NCBI GenBank assembly: GCA_029287535.1
Contig: JARFQY010000004.1
Coordinates: forward strand, 1 to 41,822
Source of the DNA: Filomicrobium sp.
GTDB taxonomy: Bacteria > Pseudomonadota > Alphaproteobacteria > Rhizobiales > Hyphomicrobiaceae
Direction: 5' to 3'
Length of the DNA stretch: 41,822 nt
The notes beneath the pieces were generated by a model. It did not search any database. It worked only from the letters and a program-made list of their open reading frames with translations, and was not told the origin of the DNA. The translations under genes were made by a program, and so were the position numbers. Positions 8,356-15,729 of the stretch are shown piece by piece. Each line of letters opens with the position of its first letter. Position 1 is the first letter of the stretch.

Positions 8356-9224
8356 GTAGCAAGTTGGCACAGGACGCAGATACGGTTCCAGAAACAAGCG
8401 GCGGCGTTGTCGGCAATGCCCCGCTTGGGGAACCCGCGGGCCACTGGACACCGAAAGCGATAATCCGGAGTGCCGCACCCTCGCTTGCAGGGATAGCGGG
8501 ACTGTACGCTGTCTGGTGGCTCGGCGGAGCGATCGTGGCGGCGAACCCCGACACGTCCTCGTTCGCCGATTTTGCACCTGGCCCGACCATAGCGCGGTTC
8601 TACGACATCGTCGTGAGCGGTGAAGCCACCCGTGACGCAATCCCTAGCCTCTATCGCGTCGGTATGGGGCTGTTGTGGGCCACCGTCATAGGGGTTCCGG
8701 TCGGAATTCTTATCGGGCGTAACAAGCTGGCAAACGACACAGCGAATATCCCGTTCCAGTTCCTGCGCATGATCTCGCCCTTGTCGTGGATGCCGATTGC
8801 GGTGATCGCATTTGCGACTTGGGATGACGCCATCATCTTTCTGGTCGCTGTCGCGGCCGTGTGGCCCATTTTGTTTTCTACCGCTGCTGGCGTCCGGAGA
8901 ATCGACCCAGCCTGGTTCAAGGTTGCCCGCAACCTGGGCGCTCGACCGCTGCATATCCTGACGACGGTGATTCTGCCCTCCATTGCTCCCGACATCTTGA
9001 CGGGGATCCGGTTGGCACTGGGGGTCGCATGGATTGTCTTGGTGCCGGCGGAATACCTCGGTGTCACGTCGGGCCTCGGCTACGCAATCAACGATGCACG
9101 TGACACGCTGGAATACGATCGCCTCGCCGCGATCGTCTTGCTGATTGGAATCATCGGGTTCCTGCTCGACTTCGCTCTCCAACACCTCATCCAACGCTTT
9201 TCCTGGGTGCGGCAGGACGCGTGA
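8352..9224 (+). CDS. ABC transporter permease, SsuC/TauC/NrtB type
   Basis: This 290-residue inner-membrane permease belongs to the BPD_transp_1 family and has about six hydrophobic segments between residues 40 and 280. The ATPase-coupling EAA-like loop is NLGARPLHILTTVILPSIAPDILTGIRLALGVAW. The TTG start overlaps the TGA of the binding-protein gene, so both are translated together. With the ATPase and binding protein it forms a complete importer. An OsmC gene starts 42 bases after its stop with its own strong ribosome-binding site. Confidence 0.93.
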   Translation: MSSKLAQDADTVPETSGGVVGNAPLGEPAGHWTPKAIIRSAAPSLAGIAGLYAVWWLGGAIVAANPDTSSFADFAPGPTIARFYDIVVSGEATRDAIPSLYRVGMGLLWATVIGVPVGILIGRNKLANDTANIPFQFLRMISPLSWMPIAVIAFATWDDAIIFLVAVAAVWPILFSTAAGVRRIDPAWFKVARNLGARPLHILTTVILPSIAPDILTGIRLALGVAWIVLVPAEYLGVTSGLGYAINDARDTLEYDRLAAIVLLIGIIGFLLDFALQHLIQRFSWVRQDA

Positions 9225-9266
9225 CCGAACTGACTTCACCACCATCAAACGACTGGAGGAAAACCT

Positions 9267-9830
9267 ATGTCGACCAACGTTGTTTTAACCGGATGCCTGA
9301 CACCGGATACGCCAGCTGATGGGCTCACGCCGATCGACAAAGACGGATTGGGTAAACTGATCGAGGCCGGCAAAGCAAACCCACAAGCCATTAAGACCTT
9401 GAAGTGCAAAACGGTAGCGGAAGGTAGGTTTCGTCACCTGAATTACATCCGCAACCTCGAGCCTTACATCGTCGATGAGCCCCCTGGATTGCTCGGAGAT
9501 GATACGGCACCCAACCCCTCGGAGGCGTCGCTGGCCGCCCTCGGGTCCTGTCTTGCCGTTGGTCTGCATGCCAATGCCGTCCATCGCGGTTGGTCCGTGA
9601 AAAAGCTGGAGCTTGAGCTGGAGGGCGATTTGAACATCACCGCTGTGTGGGGGACAGGCGACACCAGCGAAAAGCCGGTCGGCTTCACTGACGTCCGCGT
9701 CAAGGTGGACATGGAGTGTGACGGCATCAGCTCCGCTGAGGTGGAAGCACTGATCAATCATGTGACGCAGTGGTCCCCGGTGGCCAACACTTTTACCCGG
9801 CCGGTGAACCTAGAAGTCGGCATTGGATAA
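9267..9830 (+). CDS. OsmC family protein
   Basis: This 187-residue cytosolic OsmC/Ohr-fold protein belongs to a family of thiol-dependent hydroperoxide reductases and related sulfur-handling proteins. The peroxidatic Cys is present in AALGSCLAVGLHANA (Cys95), but the second, resolving Cys of classical OsmC/Ohr is replaced by Ser170 in QWSPVANTF. It therefore cannot form the usual disulfide and may use an external thiol or bind a sulfur intermediate. The start has GGAGG seven bases upstream. Its place between a sulfonate-type importer and a rhodanese hints at a role with reactive sulfur species rather than stress alone; that is inference. Confidence 0.9.
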   Translation: MSTNVVLTGCLTPDTPADGLTPIDKDGLGKLIEAGKANPQAIKTLKCKTVAEGRFRHLNYIRNLEPYIVDEPPGLLGDDTAPNPSEASLAALGSCLAVGLHANAVHRGWSVKKLELELEGDLNITAVWGTGDTSEKPVGFTDVRVKVDMECDGISSAEVEALINHVTQWSPVANTFTRPVNLEVGIG

Positions 9831-9847
9831 ATAGACAAAAGCTCCAA

Positions 9848-9893
9848 GGAAGGCGCCTTAGCCAGTCTGCCAATCAAAGCTGGCGCGCCTTCC
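9848..9893 (+). other. Strong RNA hairpin between osmC and the flavoenzyme gene
   Basis: GGAAGGCGC (9848-9856) pairs with GCGCCTTCC (9885-9893), and GCCAG (9861-9865) with CTGGC (9880-9884), leaving a four-base bulge and a 14-base loop. No T-run follows, so it is more likely an mRNA stability or processing element, or a partial attenuator, than an intrinsic terminator. Confidence 0.55.
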
Positions 9894-9918
9894 TCAATAT
9901 TCAAACCACAGCACTCAC

Positions 9919-11073
9919 ATGAGCGACGCGATGCAAAACACTGGAGTTTCACTTGCGACCTTGTCGGATCACGGGCCTCCACGCGTGCCACGCGGAGCGT
10001 TGCTCGATAGCGTAAAGGCTGTCACTGCGACGCAACTTGGTCCGATGGTTTCAAGTATCGATCAGGAGGGTGTCTATCCCGAAAGCGTCATTCGCTCACT
10101 GGGCGAGGCTGGTGCATTTGCCAGTCATCTCCACGGTGTCGCGACAGGTCACCCGGATTTGGAATCTGCTATCCGTGCAATGTCGAAGGTCTCAGAGTAC
10201 TGCCTGTCGACATCATTCTGCACATGGTGCCAGGACGCGCTCGGCTGGTACATCTACACCTCTGAGAATGCGTCTGTTCAGGAGACCTTGGGTGCTGCCG
10301 TGGCAGGTGGTCAGCAGCTAGGCGGCACGGGGCTTTCCAACCCCATGAAGTCACTGTTCGGTATTGAAAAGATGCGTTTGAAGGCCAAACGCGTGCCGGG
10401 TGGCTATACCGTTAAGGGCGGGCTGCCATGGGTCTCGAACCTCGGCGAGAACCACGTTTTTGGCGGCATCTTTGAGTTAGAAGACGACCCCTCTCACCGT
10501 ATCATGGCAATCATTGATTGTGCCCAGCCAGGGGTCAAACTTACGGTCAACGACAACTTCGTGGCACTTGAAGGTACGCGCACCTTTTCGATCGGCATAC
10601 GCGATGCATTCATTCCCGACGAGATGGTCCTGGCCGATCCAATCGACACCTATATTCCGAGAATCCGAGCCGGCTTCATTTTGCTGCAAAGTGGAATGGC
10701 ATTCGGATTGATCCGCAATTGCATAGCGTTGATGAACCAGGTGCGCGGCAGTCTTGGTCACGTCAACAAGCACCTCGAACGCCAGCCGACAGATTTCGAA
10801 GAGAACCTCGCCTTAATGGAAGCCGAGGTCTTCGAGCTGTGCAGGACCCCGTTCGACACGGATCCTGAGTACTTCAGACGAGTAGTTGAAGCTCGACTTC
10901 GAGCAGGCGAAGAGGCCGTTCAGTCGGCCCACTACGCCATGCTGCACCAAGGAGCACGTGGTTACGTTTCGCATGGCGCAGCACAGCGGCGCCTGCGTGA
11001 AGCCTACTTCGTCGCCATCGTTACACCCGCCACCAAACAACTTCGCAAGATGCTCGCCGATATGAACCACTAA
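9919..11073 (+). CDS. Acyl-CoA dehydrogenase-fold flavoprotein (SfnC/DszC-like candidate)
   Basis: This 384-residue protein has the three-part acyl-CoA dehydrogenase fold. The N-terminal helical part begins near VKAVTATQLGPMVSSIDQEGVYP. The central beta domain contains GGTGLSNPMKS, VPGGYTVKGGLPWVSNLGENHVFGGIF and the GIRDAFIPDEMVL loop. The C-terminal helices include AHYAMLHQGARGYVSHGAAQRRLREAYF. Several members of this superfamily are flavin-dependent monooxygenases acting on organosulfur compounds (DszC, SfnC), so a desulfurising or sulfur-oxidising role fits the neighbours. A true beta-oxidation role is not excluded. No clear ribosome-binding site precedes the ATG; translation may depend on the upstream hairpin region. 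Confidence 0.8.
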   Translation: MSDAMQNTGVSLATLSDHGPPRVPRGALLDSVKAVTATQLGPMVSSIDQEGVYPESVIRSLGEAGAFASHLHGVATGHPDLESAIRAMSKVSEYCLSTSFCTWCQDALGWYIYTSENASVQETLGAAVAGGQQLGGTGLSNPMKSLFGIEKMRLKAKRVPGGYTVKGGLPWVSNLGENHVFGGIFELEDDPSHRIMAIIDCAQPGVKLTVNDNFVALEGTRTFSIGIRDAFIPDEMVLADPIDTYIPRIRAGFILLQSGMAFGLIRNCIALMNQVRGSLGHVNKHLERQPTDFEENLALMEAEVFELCRTPFDTDPEYFRRVVEARLRAGEEAVQSAHYAMLHQGARGYVSHGAAQRRLREAYFVAIVTPATKQLRKMLADMNH

Positions 11074-11107
11074 CCGCCCCTTAGTCGTTGTCATTCAGGA
11101 GAAAGTC

Positions 11108-11977
11108 ATGGGTAAAGTTCTTCTCGAACCAACAGAACTCAATGCAATGATGGGAAGCGAACCCGTCGTTATTATAGACACGCGCGACCCGGAGGCTTAT
11201 GCGGCCGGACATATACCAGGCGCCGTCAACGTCCATGAGATCTTCACCTATCTTGCGACCTCCTCGTCGGAAGGTCTCTCGGAACTGAAGGATAAGTTCG
11301 CCACCGCCTTTGGTGCGGCCGGACTGTCGGGCGAAGAGACCGCCGTTATCTATGAGCAATCAATGAACACGGGATTTGGCCAGTCGTGCAGGGGGTACTA
11401 CCTGTTGTCGTTTCTGGGCTATCCGAAGATTTCAGTGCTGCATGGCGGATACGAGGCTTGGCTGGCATCCGGCGGGACGCCCACGGCTGAACCAACACAA
11501 CCAACCGCCAAAGCTTTCCCAATTGACCCCGCCGGCGGCAACATAATGGTTGATGCAGATAAAGTGCTCAACGTTATCAATGAGGGAGGAGCAACGCTCC
11601 TCGATGTGCGAGATGTCGACGAGTGGGTTGGCGAGAGCTCATCACCCTATGGCAAAGATTTCTGCCCTCGCAAAGGCCGCCTGCCGGGTGCTGTGTGGAT
11701 TGAGTGGTATCGCATGATGAAGCCGGCTGCAGACACGGTGCGTTTGAAGTCCAAACCGGAGATCTTGGCCGAATGCGCCACTGTTGGAATCACGCAATCA
11801 ACGCCAGTCATCCTCTATTGTTTCAAGGGTGCTCGCGCTTCGAATACATACCTTGCTTTGAAGGAAGCTGGTGTGAAGGACGTTAAGATGTATTTCGGCT
11901 CATGGAACGAATGGTCCCGCGATCCGGAGCTGCCGATTGAAGAGGGCCCTCCGCAAGCTGTCATTGCCGCAGAATAA
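11108..11977 (+). CDS. Two-domain rhodanese-type sulfurtransferase
   Basis: This 289-residue protein has two rhodanese domains. The first (about 10-130) is inactive-like, with DTRDPEAYAAGHIPGAVN and LHGGYEAWLASGG. The second (about 150-280) carries the active-site loop YCFKGARASN with Cys238 and ends with the family signature YFGSWNEWSRDPELPIE. Such enzymes pass sulfane sulfur from thiosulfate or 3-mercaptopyruvate through a Cys persulfide. The CxxGxR loop favours thiosulfate over mercaptopyruvate types (CGSGVT). AGGAG lies eight bases upstream of the ATG. It is the last gene of the cluster, and a strong terminator follows 48 bases later, which supports one transcription unit from 6225 to 11977. 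Confidence 0.93.
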   Translation: MGKVLLEPTELNAMMGSEPVVIIDTRDPEAYAAGHIPGAVNVHEIFTYLATSSSEGLSELKDKFATAFGAAGLSGEETAVIYEQSMNTGFGQSCRGYYLLSFLGYPKISVLHGGYEAWLASGGTPTAEPTQPTAKAFPIDPAGGNIMVDADKVLNVINEGGATLLDVRDVDEWVGESSSPYGKDFCPRKGRLPGAVWIEWYRMMKPAADTVRLKSKPEILAECATVGITQSTPVILYCFKGARASNTYLALKEAGVKDVKMYFGSWNEWSRDPELPIEEGPPQAVIAAE

Positions 11978-12025
11978 GCGTGCTGTAGGCACTGCGGACG
12001 GGTGTCGGGCAATCGAAGCAATGAC

Positions 12026-12063
12026 AAGGAATGGCCGGTCGAAAGCGGCCATTCCTTTTTGTT
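12026..12063 (+). terminator. Strong intrinsic terminator of the sulfur cluster
   Basis: A perfect 12-base-pair stem, AAGGAATGGCCG (12026-12037) with CGGCCATTCCTT (12046-12057), encloses an eight-base loop and is followed by TTTGTT. It separates the rhodanese gene from the next gene. The long-frame start at 12031 of that next gene would lie inside the stem, which supports the later start at 12076. Confidence 0.88.
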
Positions 12064-12075
12064 CGGAGTGACGAC

Positions 12076-12678
12076 ATGAGCAAGACGATTGAGTATTACT
12101 ACGCCATCATGTCAGGCTTTGCATATTTGGGTGAACCAGAGCTACGTCGTATTGCATCGCGCGCAGGTGCGACGATCAGTTACAAACCCATAGACATTGT
12201 CGCTGTTTTTGCTGCATCGGAGATCGTGCCGCCGGCAAAGCAGTCGCCTGCACGACGCGCCTATCGCGATGCCGAGTTGAAACGATGGAGTGAGACTCGT
12301 GGACTTCCAATCAACACCGCACCGAAGCACTGGCCCGTAGCACCGAAGGATGCCTCTTGCGCCGTACTGGCCGCGAGGGACCTCGGTCTTGATCCAGGTG
12401 ACCTTTCGACCGCCTTTCTGCGTGGTGTCTGGGCTGAAGACAAGAATATTGCCGACAAAGAAACGATCGTATCAATTGTGACGGACGTTTTTCCAAGCAA
12501 AGCCACTGAGATCTTGGACAGAGCATTCACTTCCGAAACTGGCGCCGAGTTCGAAAGAACCTCGAAGGAAGCGATCGCCGCGGGTGTGTTTGGCTCACCA
12601 ACCTTTATCGTCGATGGTGAAATGTTTTTCGGCCAGGATCGACTCGATTTTCTTGCCAGGACCCTGAGCGTTCCATGA
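12076..12678 (+). CDS. 2-hydroxychromene-2-carboxylate isomerase / DsbA-fold protein
   Basis: This 200-residue cytosolic protein belongs to the DsbA-fold HCCA isomerase / kappa-class glutathione transferase group. It begins MSKTIEYYYAIMSGFAYLGEPEL, where family members carry the (F/Y)xS/xPxxYLG segment. It ends with the diagnostic block AIAAGVFGSPTFIVDGEMFFGQDRLDFL, containing the cis-Pro GSPTF loop. No CxxC is present, so it is not a disulfide oxidoreductase. The reaction is probably a glutathione-dependent isomerisation or conjugation. GGAG seven bases before the ATG sets the start. It lies just after the sulfur-cluster terminator and is probably transcribed separately. Confidence 0.85.
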   Translation: MSKTIEYYYAIMSGFAYLGEPELRRIASRAGATISYKPIDIVAVFAASEIVPPAKQSPARRAYRDAELKRWSETRGLPINTAPKHWPVAPKDASCAVLAARDLGLDPGDLSTAFLRGVWAEDKNIADKETIVSIVTDVFPSKATEILDRAFTSETGAEFERTSKEAIAAGVFGSPTFIVDGEMFFGQDRLDFLARTLSVP

Positions 12679-12779
12679 GCGCAAGAAACAATTCTAGGCC
12701 GACACCACGCGGGCTCGGAAGCATCGAGCGAAGTTTTCCGGCACAGTGAGCGTCATTGCTTAAGTTGACCTGGCGCCGG

Positions 12780-13379
12780 TTACCCCATGCGCCGCTGAAA
12801 ATCCGAACACAGCTCTCGGTAAAGCTCGTCTGCCTTGGGTCCGCCCCAGCGTTTAAGCGCATTAAGCCCCCACCGACCCCAAGGCAGACTCCCTGGGCGT
12901 GTGAAGACATACATTACGAGCGCGCGGTCTACCTTCATACGCGCCCACTCTTTCGGCTGGGGATGCCGAAGCGCAGAGGCCCTCCCGAGTTTCTTGAAGA
13001 CCGCTCGAAGTTGTTCTTCTGTCTTGCCGAGAGTCTCCGTGCCGCAGCAATCAAGTTCAACTCGTGCGAACCAGTTCGCTAATGCCTACCCCGTGGACCG
13101 TCGTTGAGAGAATTTGTCGAATGTGTCACAGCCCGTATCGGACCGAACGGTGTTGATAAAGAATTTCGATTGCTCGTCGTCAATCCAGCCAGCATTGGTG
13201 AGGGTTGAAATCATGTATTCGCGCACGATAGCCGCCGGTTACCCGTCAACTTCCGTGCCGTGGTAGGGTTCCGGCTTTCCGTTGTTGTCATCCGAAGTCT
13301 TGGCTTGAAGCGAGGCGGATGTGCCTGCGACGCCCAACATCACACCAATGGCGATGAGTGAGCGGTAGATGGATTTCAT
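12780..13379 (-). pseudogene. Exported protein gene with two in-frame stop codons
   Basis: One leftward frame runs from ATG 13379 to TAA 12780-12782 (199 codons before the stop) without any frameshift, but is broken by TAA at codon 47 (13239-13241) and TAG at codon 98 (13086-13088). The start encodes a good signal peptide, MKSIYRSLIAIGVMLGVAGTSA. The parts after each stop still look protein-like: a middle block with NAGWIDDEQSKFFIN and a C-terminal block with LPWGRWGLNALKRWGG. No family is recognised. Continuous frame across two stops is best explained by recent nonsense decay of a secreted protein. TAA and TAG rule out selenocysteine. Confidence 0.7.
12828..12889. repeat. 12-bp perfect inverted repeat inside the pseudogene
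   Basis: GTCTGCCTTGGG (12828-12839) and CCCAAGGCAGAC (12878-12889) are exact reverse complements separated by 38 bases. They lie in the C-terminal part of the broken exported-protein gene, so the RNA could fold into a large hairpin. There is no T-run. Both arms encode ordinary-looking residues in the pseudogene frame, so the symmetry may be accidental. Confidence 0.6.
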
Positions 13380-13802
13380 GGCTTGTACTCCATACCAAAC
13401 CCTAGACGGTCACTGAAGATGGGAAACGAATTCGGCGATCCAAGTCACAAAGTAGCGGGAATCACGAACCCTCTGAATTGGCGACAGGAATCTCTGATTG
13501 ACCGGGGCGAAGGGCGCGGAACAGGCGGAACGACCTCCTAGTCCCGGTCTTCGCTCCCCGCTTCTAGAGGGTCAGGTGAGGGGATGTAAGCAGCAAGAGC
13601 GTCAAGGCTAGGATGGCGGCCCTAGCAAGCAAGAACACACGCTTATTGTGTTGCGTGTATGGGAAACCTGAAGGCCTAAGATGTCGCGACGCAAGCGGGA
13701 GGGGCCGTCTTCACGAGGGATCAAAGCTGCTTGATCTCCGCCCCACAGCCTGCAAAACAGCTATCATCCAGGCCTCAGTTCCTTTGTGACGAGGTTTCGA
13801 AA
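13380..13802. other. Intergenic stretch between pseudogene and DUF547 gene
   Basis: No gene is supported here. A seven-base inverted repeat, GACCGGG (13500-13506) and CCCGGTC (13543-13549), is present with no T-run. The promoters of the divergent pseudogene and of the DUF547 gene must lie in this stretch, but no clear -35/-10 pair was found. Confidence 0.4.
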
Positions 13803-14735
13803 ATGTCGTTTCCAAGTGTCAATTGTAGCCGGGTCAATTCGCCAAAGATCAAGCTGACTAGGCTCGAATCTGCACGGGGCAAATCATACGCGCTGCGCCA
13901 GGCTGTGGTGGGCATGGCCGTAATCACTTTGACGGTTGCGTTCTCACTGGCCGGAGCGGCACGGGTCGCTGTTGCTGCCGCCAACGTCGAGGCCTTGTCC
14001 AAGGTGGAGGCTGGCTCGCGGGTTGCTGTCGATCATCAAGCTCTCGATGCCCTGCTGGGGCGGTACGTCATCGAAGGCGCGGACGGCATCAATCGCGTCA
14101 AGTTCGCCGCGTTCAAGGCCAACGACCACGAGACCCTCAAGTCCTATATCGCCGCCCAGGAAAAAATCGATCCAACGAAACTGGACGGGCCGGAGCACTT
14201 CGCCTACTTCGCCAACCTCTATAACGCGCTGACGCTCAACGTTGTGCTGGAGAACTATCCGGTCCAGTCGATCATGGACATCAAACTCCCGGATGCGTCG
14301 GGTCGCCCGACCAACGGTCCCTGGAAGGCCCGTCTTGCCGAGGTGAACGGCAAGGGCGTCAGCCTCGACGACATCAGTGCAATTTTGCGTAAGTCGTTCA
14401 TGAGCCAGGATCCACGCGGGCACTATATGCTGAACTGCCTGTCGATCGGTTGTCCGAAGTTCTACCCGGAGGCCATCACGGGAGCCAATCTCGAGCGGCT
14501 GCTTACGGATGCCGCCACAGCCTTTGCGACGCATCCGCGGGGGCTCAACGTGATAGATGGCAAAGCCAAAAGTTCCAGCCTTTATGCCTGGTACCAAGCC
14601 GATTTCGGCGGCGCCGACGGGGTAATCCGTCACTTGGCGGCGGCTGGCGGAGCGGAGGTGGCGGCGAAGCTTGGTGGGATCGAGAAGATCTCATCGCACA
14701 GCTACGATTGGGCGCTCATCGATGCCCAGAAATGA
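13803..14735 (+). CDS. DUF547 domain-containing exported protein
   Basis: This 310-residue protein has a basic N-region and a hydrophobic segment (about 34-58 from ATG 13803, AVVGMAVITLTVAFSLAGAARVAVA) that looks like a signal peptide or membrane anchor. It is followed by a DUF547 domain with the typical blocks EHFAYFANLYNALTLNVVLENYPVQSI and LNCLSIGCPKFYPEA, the latter with two conserved Cys. The function of the family is not established. ATG 13803 has GAGG nine bases upstream and is preferred over the TTG at 13731. It stands alone, convergent with the OsmC gene to its right. Confidence 0.88.
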   Translation: MSFPSVNCSRVNSPKIKLTRLESARGKSYALRQAVVGMAVITLTVAFSLAGAARVAVAAANVEALSKVEAGSRVAVDHQALDALLGRYVIEGADGINRVKFAAFKANDHETLKSYIAAQEKIDPTKLDGPEHFAYFANLYNALTLNVVLENYPVQSIMDIKLPDASGRPTNGPWKARLAEVNGKGVSLDDISAILRKSFMSQDPRGHYMLNCLSIGCPKFYPEAITGANLERLLTDAATAFATHPRGLNVIDGKAKSSSLYAWYQADFGGADGVIRHLAAAGGAEVAAKLGGIEKISSHSYDWALIDAQK

Positions 14736-14782
14736 TGCGGGTGGCCCCCTGGGAGGATAGGGGTGGCGAAATTGGCGGAGTT

Positions 14783-15007
14783 TCAGTACTTATCTTGCTC
14801 CACCCATCGCGACACCGCCAGAAATTCAAGGTCCTCTTCGTCCGAAGGCGGTAGAACTTTGGCGATTTCAATCGCCGGCAGCGTGACGGGAAAGCGGTAG
14901 GCGAGATCCGGGTCAAGGCAAGGTTGTCCAGAACGACCGGCAACAAAGCTGAGCCCAAAGTCGAGTAGCCCCCGGGCGATGGCTGTCGATATCAAGCCTG
15001 CAGCCAT
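14783..15007 (-). CDS. Possible small protein downstream of osmC, unknown
   Basis: This 74-codon frame has coding-like codon use and an acidic C-terminal end (PPSDEEDLEFLAVSRWVEQDKY). It starts 18 bases after the stop of the OsmC gene and in the same frame, with no clear ribosome-binding site. It might be a short downstream gene, or the tail of a larger protein that lost its start. No family is recognised. Confidence 0.35.
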   Translation of the reverse strand: MAAGLISTAIARGLLDFGLSFVAGRSGQPCLDPDLAYRFPVTLPAIEIAKVLPPSDEEDLEFLAVSRWVEQDKY

Positions 15008-15025
15008 CGCACCAAGGATCAGAAC

Positions 15026-15610
15026 TCAATCCATCACCCGGTCGATCATGACGGGCACCGGCCGGCAGATGGTGTTGAAGACTGGCGATCGTCGCTGTGC
15101 GTAATCGATCAAGTCATCAAGTTCCTCATCAGAGCAGTCGGCTTTCACGCGCATACGAACCTTGATCTCCTGGAAGCCGGGTGCCACGCTCCCGTCAAGA
15201 TCGAGCAATCCTTGCAAGTCGATGTTGCCTTCAAGCTGGGTCGACAGTTCTTGAATAGTTATGCCCCGGACCGCGGCATGCAGAACGAGCGTTGTGGTTA
15301 CGCAACCCGCAAGGGCATGCAGGAGGAACTCGACGGGGTTCGCACCTTCATTCTTACCCAGGAGAACAGGCGGTTCCCCGTTCGTGAACGTGTATGGCAT
15401 GGTGCGTGAGTTGTCTTCTTGCCCTGCACCGTAGAAGTCTTGAATGGTCGATCTATTCTCCCCGCCGTTGATCCACTGGTTGCGGGCACGGAATTGGAAT
15501 TGGGCTAGAGTTTTGTCAGCCTTCAAAGCTGCAATCGTTTCCATGGCGGCCTGAGTATCCAGTCCATTGAGGTTAGGTATCTCCTTGGTGGCAGCGCTTT
15601 GGGTCGTCAT
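15026..15610 (-). CDS. OsmC family protein (second copy)
   Basis: This 194-residue OsmC/Ohr-fold protein has the peroxidatic Cys in HALAGCVTTTLVLHAA (about Cys103), while the resolving Cys is Ser in AQRRSPVFNTICRPV (about Ser175). That is the same substitution as in the OsmC at 9267. Another Cys lies seven residues after that Ser in the same C-terminal block. The start ATG 15610 has GGAG seven bases upstream; a longer frame to 15688 lacks support. It is divergent from the GlxA-type regulator at 15730, 119 bases away, which probably controls it. Members act on organic hydroperoxides or related sulfur compounds. Confidence 0.9.
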   Translation of the reverse strand: MTTQSAATKEIPNLNGLDTQAAMETIAALKADKTLAQFQFRARNQWINGGENRSTIQDFYGAGQEDNSRTMPYTFTNGEPPVLLGKNEGANPVEFLLHALAGCVTTTLVLHAAVRGITIQELSTQLEGNIDLQGLLDLDGSVAPGFQEIKVRMRVKADCSDEELDDLIDYAQRRSPVFNTICRPVPVMIDRVMD

Positions 15611-15729
15611 GTTGGGTCTCCATCGATTAGATTGGCGCTGTTGGCCGAGAGTTGGCTTCAGCGATGGAGACAAACTAAGACTGGACAAAGCGTCTGATCA
15701 GCGCGAACTTTGCCAATACCGATCCATTT

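Noticed and set aside
12031-12075. Longer N-terminus for the DsbA-fold isomerase
   Set aside because: The start codon would lie inside the 12-bp stem of the upstream terminator; ATG 12076 has a proper ribosome-binding site and the family-typical start.
13086-13241. Recoding (selenocysteine or pyrrolysine) at the two stops of the exported-protein frame
   Set aside because: The stops are TAA and TAG; TAA is not recoded in bacteria and no pyrrolysine system is expected, so a pseudogene is simpler.
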